Assembly (NCBI GenBank): GCA_029986195.1
Contig: DALTYF010000050.1
Coordinates: forward strand, 1-6,743
Length of the DNA stretch: 6,743 nt
Reading direction: 5' to 3'
Source of the DNA: Methanocorpusculum sp.
Lineage (GTDB): Archaea > Halobacteriota > Methanomicrobia > Methanomicrobiales > Methanocorpusculaceae
Below, piece by piece: positions 1 through 6,587 of this stretch (positions are counted from its first letter, which is position 1; each line of letters opens with the position of its first letter). The translations under genes and the position numbers were made by a program. The notes beneath the pieces are model-generated. The model was given only the letters and a program-made list of their open reading frames with translations, made no database searches and was not told the origin of the DNA.

Positions 1-614
1 TCTGCGCCGCAGGAGCTGCCCTCGCAGGTTCCTGTAAGACGGAAAACCTCGGTATTGAGAAGATCGTTGCAAACGTTATCTCAAATCCGAACATTCGTTT
101 CGTGCTCCTCTGCGGAACTGAAGTGAAGGGTCACCTTTCCGGTCAGTCCATTGAGGCGATGCACAAGAACGGTGTTGACGGTGGTAAGATCGTCGGTTCC
201 GGCGGAGCAATTCCGTTCCTTGAGAACCTGACTGATGAACACATCAAGCGGTTCCAGGAGCAGGTTGAGGTCGTCAATATTATGGAGAGTGAAGACATCG
301 GTCAGATCTCTGCAAAGATTGCCGAGCTCGCTGCCCGTGACCCCGGAGCATTCGGTGCAGACCCGATCGTTGTTCAGATCTCTGACGACGAGGGCGGTGC
401 TGCCGGCGGTGCAACGGTTGCGAGTGCAAACCCGCAGTTCCTCGAGATCGAGAAGCGTCTTGACGCAATCGAGAAGAAGATTGAGTTCACGGACGCGGAA
501 ATCGCGATGCGTGTCGGAAGAAAAATCGGTCGTGACATCGGTATCCTCTATGGTCTTGTAGCAGGATGTATCGCCTTTATGGTGATTATGATGTTAGTCA
601 CGAGGATAATGTAA
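1..614 (+). CDS. mtrA: MtrA catalytic domain fused to an MtrG-like C-terminal anchor (5' partial)
   Basis: This is the corrinoid-binding subunit A of the membrane-bound N5-methyl-tetrahydromethanopterin:coenzyme M methyltransferase, which couples methyl transfer to sodium export. The gene enters from the left edge; its codons are in phase from base 3, giving 203 visible residues. The stretch [10 protein letters not shown] (from base 33) and the segment around CGTEVKGH are typical MtrA. The His codon at 132-134 aligns with His84 of the Methanothermobacter protein, the lower cobalt ligand. The MtrA domain ends near base 380. A Gly/Ala/Ser linker follows (about 381-437), then a helix and the motif [12 protein letters not shown] (about 519-554) leading into one membrane helix (about 540-599). 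That motif belongs to MtrG, not to the usual MtrA tail. No separate mtrF or mtrG lies between this gene and mtrH. The family call is near certain; the fusion reading rests on remembered family sequences. The true start is outside the window. Confidence 0.93.
   Translation, partial: CAAGAALAGSCKTENLGIEKIVANVISNPNIRFVLLCGTEVKGHLSGQSIEAMHKNGVDGGKIVGSGGAIPFLENLTDEHIKRFQEQVEVVNIMESEDIGQISAKIAELAARDPGAFGADPIVVQISDDEGGAAGGATVASANPQFLEIEKRLDAIEKKIEFTDAEIAMRVGRKIGRDIGILYGLVAGCIAFMVIMMLVTRIM
381..611 (+). other. MtrG-like segment at the C-terminus of MtrA
   Basis: This is a sub-feature of the gene above. After a low-complexity linker, the polypeptide carries the heptad-like stretch [17 protein letters not shown], then [15 protein letters not shown], then a hydrophobic helix ending in TRIM. 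Free-standing MtrG of other methanogens (about 70-85 residues) has the same order: charged coiled coil, R(I/V)[13 protein letters not shown], single transmembrane helix. Ordinary MtrA instead ends with a segment containing an FAGMYSGK-like motif before its helix. The codons run straight through, with no stop or start at the junction. In known Mtr structures the single helices of A, B, F and G cluster together, so a shared helix would change that bundle. Confidence 0.75.
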
Positions 615-617
615 ATT

Positions 618-623
618 GAGGTG
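618..623 (+). promoter_or_regulatory. Shine-Dalgarno of mtrH
   Basis: GAGGTG lies in the 14-nt gap after the preceding stop, 5 nt before the ATG at 629. It fits the archaeal 16S 3' end and fixes that ATG as the mtrH start. Confidence 0.85.
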
Positions 624-628
624 CCAAT

Positions 629-1648
629 ATGTTCAAGTTCGAAAAGGAACAACAGGTCTTTGACTTTAACGGAACAAAGATTGGTGGACAGCCCGGAGAA
701 TACCCGCGTGTTCTTGGTGCATCCATCTTCTATAACAAGCACGAGTGTGTTCTTGATGACCACACCGGCAAGATCGACAAAGCGAAAGCAGAAGCACTCT
801 GGAACCGCTGTCAGGAACTGACGGACGAGACCGGAAACCACTTCTTCCTCCAGATCATTGCAGAACACGGCGAGGCATTCGAGTCCTACTTCCAGTGGTT
901 CGACAGCATCGACAACAAGACTGCATTCCTGATGGACTCCTCTGCCCCTGAGGCACTCGTTCACGCAACGAAGTACGTCACGGAAGTCGGTCTTGCAGAC
1001 CGTGCAATCTACAATTCCATCAATGGTTCCATCCAGCCGGAGAACATTCAGGCACTTGCCGAGTCCGATGTTGACTCTGCAATCGTCCTTGCGTTCAACC
1101 CGGGAGACGGTTCTGTTGCAGGCCGTGAGAAGGTGCTTTCCGAGGGTGGTGTTGCAGGTCAGGCAAAGGGTATGCTCCAGATCGCAGAAGAGTGCGGTAT
1201 CAAGCGCCCGATTCTCGACACTGCAGCAACTCCGCTCGGTCTCGGCTCTGCCGGTTCTTTCCGTGAGATTCTTGCATGCAAGGCAATCCACGGTCTGCCG
1301 ACCGGTGGTGCATACCACAACATGACGGTGTCCTGGACCTGGCTGAAACGCTGGAGAAAGAACATCCACGAGCAGTACAAGGGAAAGGATGTCCTTGCAG
1401 AGCAGATGTTCCACCACCACTACGGTGGTATCGAGGGCGTTCGTCAGATTGCCTGGTCGTCACCGGATATCGGATGTAACATTATGGCAATGACCCTTGG
1501 TGCAGACCTTATCATGTTCGGCCCGATTGAGAACATGGAAGGTATCGCAACCGCAGCAGCCTTCTCCGACATCGTTCTGTCCGAGGCTCTTACCGAGCTC
1601 GGCGGCGAGGCTCAGGATCACAACGGCCCGCTGTACAAGCTGGTCTAA
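629..1648 (+). CDS. mtrH: Tetrahydromethanopterin S-methyltransferase subunit H
   Basis: MtrH takes the methyl group from N5-methyl-tetrahydro(methano/sarcina)pterin and passes it to the Co(I) corrinoid carried by MtrA. It is the peripheral cytoplasmic subunit of Mtr and belongs to the TIM-barrel pterin methyltransferases. The 339-residue protein starts MFKFEKEQ and contains family segments in order: GGQPGEYP (19-26), YNSIN (128-132), AFNPGD (155-160), LDTAATPLGLG (196-206), GLPTGGAYHN (222-231) and GADLIMFGPIEN (291-302). It ends in the usual PLYKLV-type tail. It is longer than the roughly 310-320 residues I recall for other MtrH, partly through extra residues with a HHH run at about 261-280. 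It sits 14 nt after mtrA with a good ribosome binding site, so it is the last gene of the mtr operon. Codon use is strongly biased towards AAC, TTC and ATC, as expected for a very abundant protein. Confidence 0.97.
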   Translation: MFKFEKEQQVFDFNGTKIGGQPGEYPRVLGASIFYNKHECVLDDHTGKIDKAKAEALWNRCQELTDETGNHFFLQIIAEHGEAFESYFQWFDSIDNKTAFLMDSSAPEALVHATKYVTEVGLADRAIYNSINGSIQPENIQALAESDVDSAIVLAFNPGDGSVAGREKVLSEGGVAGQAKGMLQIAEECGIKRPILDTAATPLGLGSAGSFREILACKAIHGLPTGGAYHNMTVSWTWLKRWRKNIHEQYKGKDVLAEQMFHHHYGGIEGVRQIAWSSPDIGCNIMAMTLGADLIMFGPIENMEGIATAAAFSDIVLSEALTELGGEAQDHNGPLYKLV

Positions 1649-1679
1649 TCCTGCTGAACGGTAAGTTAGTTGTTCCGTG

Positions 1680-1755
1680 ATGCGGGACAGACCCGGAGTT
1701 CCCGGGTCTGTTCCCGCATTTCCGGTTCCGGATGATTTTATTTTCCTGTTTTACT
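1680..1755 (+). terminator. Hairpin plus T-rich terminator of the mtr operon
   Basis: Arms TGCGGGA (1681-1687) and TCCCGCA (1712-1718), and CAGACCCGG (1688-1696) and CCGGGTCTG (1702-1710), form a long GC-rich stem. It has a 5-nt loop, a single bulged T at 1711, and an extra A-T pair at 1680/1719. T-rich tracts follow at 1736-1745 and 1748-1752. It starts 32 nt after the mtrH stop. Archaeal termination mainly needs the U tract; the stem may also protect the 3' end of the mtr mRNA. Confidence 0.75.
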
Positions 1756-1779
1756 GCTCTTCTTGGAACTATCAGAAGG

Positions 1780-1815
1780 CATACATAGTGTTAACACACA
1801 AAACACTACATAATT
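1780..1815 (+). promoter_or_regulatory. Candidate promoter and palindromic operator for the TPR/double-PBP unit
   Basis: CATACATAG (1780-1788) is a weak TATA-box candidate about 26 nt before base 1810. Transcription starting there would put the ATG at 1816 almost at the mRNA 5' end. No Shine-Dalgarno precedes that ATG, which fits a leaderless or near-leaderless message. GTGTTAACAC (1788-1797) is a perfect 10-bp palindrome directly against the TATA element, and its half AACAC recurs at 1802-1806. A repressor bound there would block the start site. This is inferred from position and symmetry only. Confidence 0.35.
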
Positions 1816-3981
1816 ATGCGAGTCAGCGAGGGGAATCTGACCCAACAATATTATTGTGATTATCTGACGATTCTTGCAGAGGAGATCTTTTCTGCGGCGG
1901 TAACCGATGCGGTACGCAGGAGTGTGCACGAGAGTATTGTGTTCCGTAATCTGTTTCTACACCGGATGAGTGTGGACGGCGGGTTTCATGCCCGGGTGCT
2001 TTCTGCTCTTCTGCTGCAGCCGGATGACAGCCGGGTGCTGCGGGATCTTCTTGTTGTGTCGGGACAGGCGGATACTGATGCCCTGCCGGTTGAGGAGTGG
2101 CTGAAGCGGGAGTATGCATCTGCTGTTGAGGAGAAGAACGGTGCACGGATGCTTGCGGTTGAGGCGCTGCTGCGGTCCTATATTTCCGGGACGAATCAGG
2201 CGGCGGAGATTATTGCGTCTGCGGGAGATTCTCGTCCCCAGAGCTGGTGGCAGTTGGAGACCCGGCGCATTACGGTTGCGGAGATTACAAATCCCGATAT
2301 GTACTTTGGCGTCGGCCGCCGTCCGTTCTGGCATGAGTTTCCCTTTGACCGGTATGCGGCGGTTGCTGCGGGTGTTGCCGATCTTCCTCCTCAGGAGATT
2401 TATGACTGTGTCGTCTGTATTGCGGGTGCATGGTTCTCTTCCCTTACCCGTGAGGAGATGATTACCTGGCTGAATATGCCACAGCCGACGCTGTCCGAGT
2501 GGGGGGTGCTGTGTGAGCCGCTTCTGAAGTGCGAAACTCCCGATGCGGTACTTTCTACGGCGAACTGGCTGTATGCGTCGGGGAACAATGATCCGGCAAT
2601 GGATCTGTATGCGAATATTACTCTTGCGTTTCCCGGTACACCTGCAGAAATTTCTTCGTTTGAGCTGATGGGGACGATTCTCCGGAAGTCGGGGGATTTT
2701 GATAATGCGTTTGAGGCATACAAGAGTGCTTTTCTTGCGTCCCGGGGTGCGGGAGGATATCAGACGGCAATTGGTCTGAAGAATCTGTGCGAGGTTGGGG
2801 AGGATCTCGGCGAGGATATGTCAGAGTATTATACGCGGATTGCCGGTATTGCGGGTATGCTGCCGATGCCGGAGAGACTGCGTCTGTATCTGGAGCTTGC
2901 GGCGTCCTGCCGGAGACGCCGTGCGTATGAGGAGGAGTACCGGTATCTCGAGCAGGTGCTTGATGCGGAGAACGGGGATGAGGACTTGGTATCTGCTGCG
3001 ATGTCGCGGCTTTCGGAGATGAATTCATCTCTGACTGCTGACGGAAGACCGGATGCTGTTTCACTTGCAGCGAAGGATGCGGAGGCTGAGTCCGCTGTTG
3101 CGGTGACACGGGGGACTGCCGCCTATTTCGGGTTTGATCCGGTCTGTGCGCTGGAGTGGTATGACCGGTCCGGTTCGCCGGATGTTTCGTCGCTGAGGTT
3201 TGCTGCTGCGATGGCTGCCGGTGCTGATGCGGGGGTGTATGCGGAAACTCCTGCCCAGCGTGCGGTGGTCCTTGCGGCGGGAGGTGCACCGGTGATGGAG
3301 GTTGTCCGCGAGCTGAATGCGGCGGTTACCGGCGCCTGGCGGAACGGCGGTGATGTTTCGGAGGTGATCGGGCAGGTTATTCCGTATCTTGCCCCGGAAA
3401 GGATGGATGCGGTTCTTGCCGAGGTGACGGCACGATCCACCCGGGATGATGAACGTGCGGTTGTGTGTTCTGCGGCATCGCAGGCACTGCTTTCCGCCGG
3501 ACGGGTAAATGAGGCACGGTCGATGCTGCGGACGGCGCTTCGGGCAAATCCGGGACGCGAGATGCGGTCCCGTTTGTTTACGGAGCTTGGATGGCTGGAG
3601 TATGAGGCGGGCGCGTATGCGGCGGCGGCTGATGCGTGTGATGCAGCATTGAAGATCCATGATCAGTTCCCTGCAGCATGGGCGTGCCGTGCCCGTGCTC
3701 TTGCCTGTATGGGCAGGTATGATGAGGCGTTTGCGGCTTCCGGCTATGCGATTGTACAGAATCCCTCGAATGCTTCGTATCAGCATCTTCGTGCGGCTCT
3801 TGAGATTGTTTCGGCTTGTCCGGCGGATCCTCTGATCGATCTGATGTTTGTTCTGCCGGAACCCGGTTATCTGCAGGCTGCTGCTGCCCGGTACAGTGTG
3901 CGGAAGACAGGTTCGTGTGCTCCTGCAGTCTGGGATGCGGCGGGGGTTGCGGATGTTGTTCCGATGAGGGTTTCGTTCTGA
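1816..3981 (+). CDS. TPR-repeat protein, unknown function, cytoplasmic
   Basis: I do not recognise this as a named family. The 721-residue protein has no signal peptide or membrane helix, so it is probably cytoplasmic. It is almost all helical, and several stretches fit the tetratricopeptide pattern: about 246-279, 280-313 (with GDFDNAFEAYKSAF), a looser unit near 369-385, and a C-terminal run at about 551-580, 586-617 (ELGWLEYEAGAYAAAADACD) and 619-652 (RARALACMGRYDEAFAASGY). Such repeats form superhelices that bind other proteins, so a scaffold or adaptor role is likely. The N-terminal 240 residues, with conserved-looking aromatic stretches (SWWQLETRR, RRPFWHEFPFDRY), match nothing I know. 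Its stop overlaps the next start by one base (TGATG), so it is probably translationally coupled to the exported binding protein that follows. The start is the first in-frame ATG. No Shine-Dalgarno precedes it, and no better start lies downstream near the N-terminus. Confidence 0.8.
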   Translation: MRVSEGNLTQQYYCDYLTILAEEIFSAAVTDAVRRSVHESIVFRNLFLHRMSVDGGFHARVLSALLLQPDDSRVLRDLLVVSGQADTDALPVEEWLKREYASAVEEKNGARMLAVEALLRSYISGTNQAAEIIASAGDSRPQSWWQLETRRITVAEITNPDMYFGVGRRPFWHEFPFDRYAAVAAGVADLPPQEIYDCVVCIAGAWFSSLTREEMITWLNMPQPTLSEWGVLCEPLLKCETPDAVLSTANWLYASGNNDPAMDLYANITLAFPGTPAEISSFELMGTILRKSGDFDNAFEAYKSAFLASRGAGGYQTAIGLKNLCEVGEDLGEDMSEYYTRIAGIAGMLPMPERLRLYLELAASCRRRRAYEEEYRYLEQVLDAENGDEDLVSAAMSRLSEMNSSLTADGRPDAVSLAAKDAEAESAVAVTRGTAAYFGFDPVCALEWYDRSGSPDVSSLRFAAAMAAGADAGVYAETPAQRAVVLAAGGAPVMEVVRELNAAVTGAWRNGGDVSEVIGQVIPYLAPERMDAVLAEVTARSTRDDERAVVCSAASQALLSAGRVNEARSMLRTALRANPGREMRSRLFTELGWLEYEAGAYAAAADACDAALKIHDQFPAAWACRARALACMGRYDEAFAASGYAIVQNPSNASYQHLRAALEIVSACPADPLIDLMFVLPEPGYLQAAAARYSVRKTGSCAPAVWDAAGVADVVPMRVSF

Positions 3982-6101
3982 TGAAACAGGTCGTTGCTCT
4001 TCTGCTGGTTGCTCTGGCTCTGGTGATTGCATTTGCGGTTTTTACCGGAGGCGGCAGTGATGAGTCGGATCCTCTTCCGCCGGTTACGAATGTGACGACG
4101 TATCACGGGACAATCGGGGTGGTCCTGCCGAATGATTCTGTTATCGGGGATCAGGTGCGGAATGGTATTGATACGGCGTATCTGCTGCAGGATGCAAAGA
4201 CCCGTCCGTCTCTTGTGTATCTGAACAGTACGGATATGACGTCCCTTCCTGCGCTTGATGCGGTGATTACTGCGACGGACGCGGTCAGCGGGGCGTGGGA
4301 CAGGGATGCCGGTACACCGGGAACCGTGCATGTGGCGGTTGCGTCGCCGGGGTATTCTGCGATTGCTCCTGGCGGTGTGGTTACATTTAGTACTCCGCCG
4401 TATTACGAGGTGTCTTCTCTGCGATCACTGCTGCGGCAGCATGAGACTATCGGGGTGCTCGGGCCGGATAATTCCTATACTGCTGCATATATCAGCGATC
4501 TGAAAGAGGCGACCGGGAGTAAGATCATTTCAGGGGTGTTTTCCCCGTCGTCGGGGGAGGTGTCTTCTCTGCGGTCTCTTCTTGCCCAGAATCCGGGTCT
4601 TCTGATCATTACCGGTGGTGAGGATATTCCTGCTCTTGTTGCAAAGGCACGTGAGTTCGGGCTGACCGGTCCGGTGATGGTTTCTTCCTGGATTGGGGAG
4701 GATGCGGCAGTTGTGAATGACGGACGGATGGAGGGGGTGTATACGGCGACGCGTATGTCCGATATTTCGTCGCACCCGTTCTATAATGTGTATCAGGCAC
4801 GGTTCGGTACGGCAGGTTCGGTGTATGCGGCTGAGGGATATGATGCGATGATGACTCTTTGCCGTCTGGTTCCGCAAAGTAACGGGAGTGCGCAGTATGT
4901 TTCCGGCTGGTATATGGGGAAGAATTATGAGGGGGCTGCCGGTTCGTATGAGTTTGATGATGAGGGATGCGGTCGGATTCTGATGCAGATTGCGCAGTTC
5001 CAGTCGGGTGAGGTGGTTCCGGTGGATACGTATGTGCGTCCGCCGTCCGAGGTGATCATTGGTGTGTACGGGAATGCCGAGGTGCTTCGCGGTGCTGTTG
5101 CGGGGGCGGAGCTGATTAATAGTGCAAACGCTCTTTCCCTGCCGGGTGCGTCAACAAGCGGTATTTCCGGGTTGTATGGTGCGAAGATTCGTATTCTTCC
5201 GCTTCAGTCGGGTTCTCCGGTGCCGGATAATGTGACGGCGGTTGTGGGGGATCTGACCGGTGTGGTTACGAATCTTCCTGCGGTCCATACGGTTTCCGGC
5301 GGCCGGGCACCGGAGGAGGGTTGGTCTGTGTCGTTTGTTCCTGATGCGAATGCAGGGTTTTCTTCGTTTCTGGATATTGTTGACGGACGGCGGGGATACG
5401 GGCCGACGCTTGATAATGTGACGGTACTGTATCCGGAGGGTACGGTGCCGCCTTTGAGTATGCTTTCAGCACTGGAGGGTCACGGGTACCGTGTTTCGCA
5501 GGTTTCCTATACTCTGCCGCTGACGGAGGATACGGCAGCTGCGGTGATGTCGGGTCTGAACTGCAGTGGGCAGGTTCTTGTGAGCCTGCCGGCCGGTGCG
5601 GAGGATCTGACGGTTCTTCTTGCGGGTTCACGTCAGACGGGGTCGGTTCCTGCGGTGTGGTATGTGGCGGGGGATGTGATTGTAGGCGATCCGGTGCTGG
5701 TGCAGAGTACGCTGGTGTATGATTTCCTTACGGGCACTGATATCTGGTCTTCGGAGACGGGGAAGGCAAAGCCGCTGGTCCGGGAGGTGTCGCTGTTTTA
5801 TTCAAAGGTGCATCCCGGCCGATCGATGACGGGTGTGTCGGCGCGGTCGTTCGAGGCGGTGGTGATGCTTGCCGATGCGATGAGTGTGTCCGGTTCGACG
5901 ACTCCGTCGGCGGTGGGGTCTGCTCTGCGGAATATTGCGTACTCGCCGAATCAGAGTATTTTCTTTGGTGATGGTATTTCGTTTGATGATTCCGGGAATG
6001 TTGTCGGTCCTGAGACGGTTGTGGTACAGATGCAGAGCGGTTCGGCCCGTGTTGTGTCCGGGTCTGCGGATCTTGGTCTGGTGACGGATCGGCAGCTCTG
6101 A
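3981..6101 (+). CDS. Exported tandem type-1 periplasmic-binding (LivJ-like) protein
   Basis: A 706-residue protein with two ligand-binding domains of the branched-chain-amino-acid/AmiC type (Peripla_BP_6 fold) in tandem. MKQ plus a hydrophobic helix (about 4-21) forms a signal or signal anchor. There is no lipobox cysteine, so it is probably membrane-tethered with both domains outside. Domain 1 spans about 41-350, from HGTIGVVLP to YEFDDEGCG (323-331) and QSGEVV. Domain 2 spans about 356-690, from SEVIIGVYG to ARSFEAVVMLADAM (621-634) and ISFDDSGNVVGP (666-677), the typical end of LivJ-like proteins. Eight N-x-S/T sequons (N37, 51, 82, 301, 417, 479, 527, 657) fit an outer-surface archaeal protein. 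The same frame stays open to an ATG at 3816, but that extension would lie inside the TPR gene in another frame and precede the signal sequence. The ATG at 3981, overlapping the TPR stop as TGATG, is therefore preferred. A weak GAGGG lies 10 nt upstream. The ligand is unknown. No ABC permease or ATPase follows, so it may be a sensor or surface receptor rather than an importer subunit. Confidence 0.85.
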   Translation: MKQVVALLLVALALVIAFAVFTGGGSDESDPLPPVTNVTTYHGTIGVVLPNDSVIGDQVRNGIDTAYLLQDAKTRPSLVYLNSTDMTSLPALDAVITATDAVSGAWDRDAGTPGTVHVAVASPGYSAIAPGGVVTFSTPPYYEVSSLRSLLRQHETIGVLGPDNSYTAAYISDLKEATGSKIISGVFSPSSGEVSSLRSLLAQNPGLLIITGGEDIPALVAKAREFGLTGPVMVSSWIGEDAAVVNDGRMEGVYTATRMSDISSHPFYNVYQARFGTAGSVYAAEGYDAMMTLCRLVPQSNGSAQYVSGWYMGKNYEGAAGSYEFDDEGCGRILMQIAQFQSGEVVPVDTYVRPPSEVIIGVYGNAEVLRGAVAGAELINSANALSLPGASTSGISGLYGAKIRILPLQSGSPVPDNVTAVVGDLTGVVTNLPAVHTVSGGRAPEEGWSVSFVPDANAGFSSFLDIVDGRRGYGPTLDNVTVLYPEGTVPPLSMLSALEGHGYRVSQVSYTLPLTEDTAAAVMSGLNCSGQVLVSLPAGAEDLTVLLAGSRQTGSVPAVWYVAGDVIVGDPVLVQSTLVYDFLTGTDIWSSETGKAKPLVREVSLFYSKVHPGRSMTGVSARSFEAVVMLADAMSVSGSTTPSAVGSALRNIAYSPNQSIFFGDGISFDDSGNVVGPETVVVQMQSGSARVVSGSADLGLVTDRQL

Positions 6102-6108
6102 TTTTTTT
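6102..6108 (+). terminator. Oligo-T terminator after the double-PBP gene
   Basis: Seven consecutive T residues begin directly after the stop codon. Short T runs of this kind are sufficient intrinsic terminators in many archaea. No convincing hairpin precedes it. Confidence 0.5.
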
Positions 6109-6158
6109 CGTTGACCCGAACAGAGTTTATATCCGATTGGAGGGGTAACGTATGATTC
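6109..6158 (+). promoter_or_regulatory. TATA promoter of the metal-ATPase gene with flanking inverted repeat
   Basis: TTTATAT (6126-6132) is a good archaeal TATA box. Transcription would start about 25 nt later, around 6153-6157, just before the ATG at 6159. An imperfect inverted repeat, CGTTgACCC (6109-6117) and GGGTAACG (6143-6150), is centred on the TATA box and could be an operator for a metal-responsive repressor. GGAGGGG (6139-6145) resembles a Shine-Dalgarno but lies upstream of the predicted transcript start. The TATA call is firm; the operator is speculative. Confidence 0.55.
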
Positions 6159-6587
6159 ATGACGATTCGTTATCTCCGGTTTCTGGTTGGCGGTATGCAC
6201 TGCAGTGCATGTTCGGCCCATCTTGAGTCTACGCTGAAGGCGCTTTCCGGTGTTCTGGAGGTGACGGTGAATCTTTCCACGGCAACGGTGAGTGCGAATA
6301 TTGATACGGATATGGTGACGCCGGAGAGGATTGATGCAGCGGTGCGGGGTGCGGGGTTTTCTGTGAATCCGGTACCGGTGTCGTTTGTGGTGCGTCCGGC
6401 GGATGATGCGGATGTGTCGGCTGCTGCACGGGTTGCATTGCAGGGACTTTCCGGGGTGCTGGATGTTTCGCAGAGCGGGGATGTGGTGACTGTTTCGTAT
6501 CATCCGCTGCTTGCGGACCCGTCGCAGTTTGTTCCGGTGCTGAAGCGGGCAGGGTTTTTCTTCGGTTACGGTGAACAGCGGGTTTGA
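6159..6587 (+). CDS. Two-domain heavy-metal-binding (HMA) N-terminal region of a copper-type P1B-ATPase, frame ends early
   Basis: A 142-residue product. Residues 1-70 form a heavy-metal-associated domain with the motif GMHCSAC (12-18), whose Cys15 and Cys18 bind Cu(I) or a similar soft metal. Residues 73-133 form a second HMA-like unit (beta-alpha-beta pattern, GLSGVLDVSQSGDVVTVSY, then LKRAGF). It has no cysteine where the metal motif should be (RPADDADVSAAA), so it probably does not bind metal. Such domains normally precede the membrane part of CopA-type transporters, and the sequence just downstream in the +1 frame is that membrane part. The frame appears to break at the T5 run at 6555-6559; the last residues FFGYGEQRV do not look like a natural domain end. 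The product may be the N-terminus of a frameshifted gene, a separate chaperone-like protein, or one product of a recoded gene. The start is the first in-frame ATG, since a stop lies in frame just upstream at 6153. Confidence 0.8.
   Translation: MTIRYLRFLVGGMHCSACSAHLESTLKALSGVLEVTVNLSTATVSANIDTDMVTPERIDAAVRGAGFSVNPVPVSFVVRPADDADVSAAARVALQGLSGVLDVSQSGDVVTVSYHPLLADPSQFVPVLKRAGFFFGYGEQRV

Noticed and set aside
548..1420. Long minus-strand open frame opposite mtrH
   Set aside because: It mirrors the codon pattern of mtrH, has no recognisable domain, and the + strand gene is unambiguous.
1677..1859. 60-codon plus-strand frame through the terminator
   Set aside because: It runs through the hairpin arms and the promoter region and overlaps the TPR start in another frame, with no ribosome site or conserved motif.
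3816..3980. A 55-residue cysteine-rich N-terminal extension of the double-PBP protein
   Set aside because: It is the TPR gene read in another frame; the cysteines come from TGT/TGC created by that shift. The signal sequence begins at the ATG at 3981, which also overlaps the TPR stop.
3061..4032. Minus-strand open frame of 323 codons opposite the TPR gene
   Set aside because: It is Arg/Pro/Ser-rich low-complexity shadow sequence and crosses the end of one real gene into the next.
5802..6503. Minus-strand open frame crossing the double-PBP end and the HMA gene
   Set aside because: Its composition is dominated by His, Arg and Pro, as expected from an antisense shadow of GC-rich codons; it has no domain or ribosome site.
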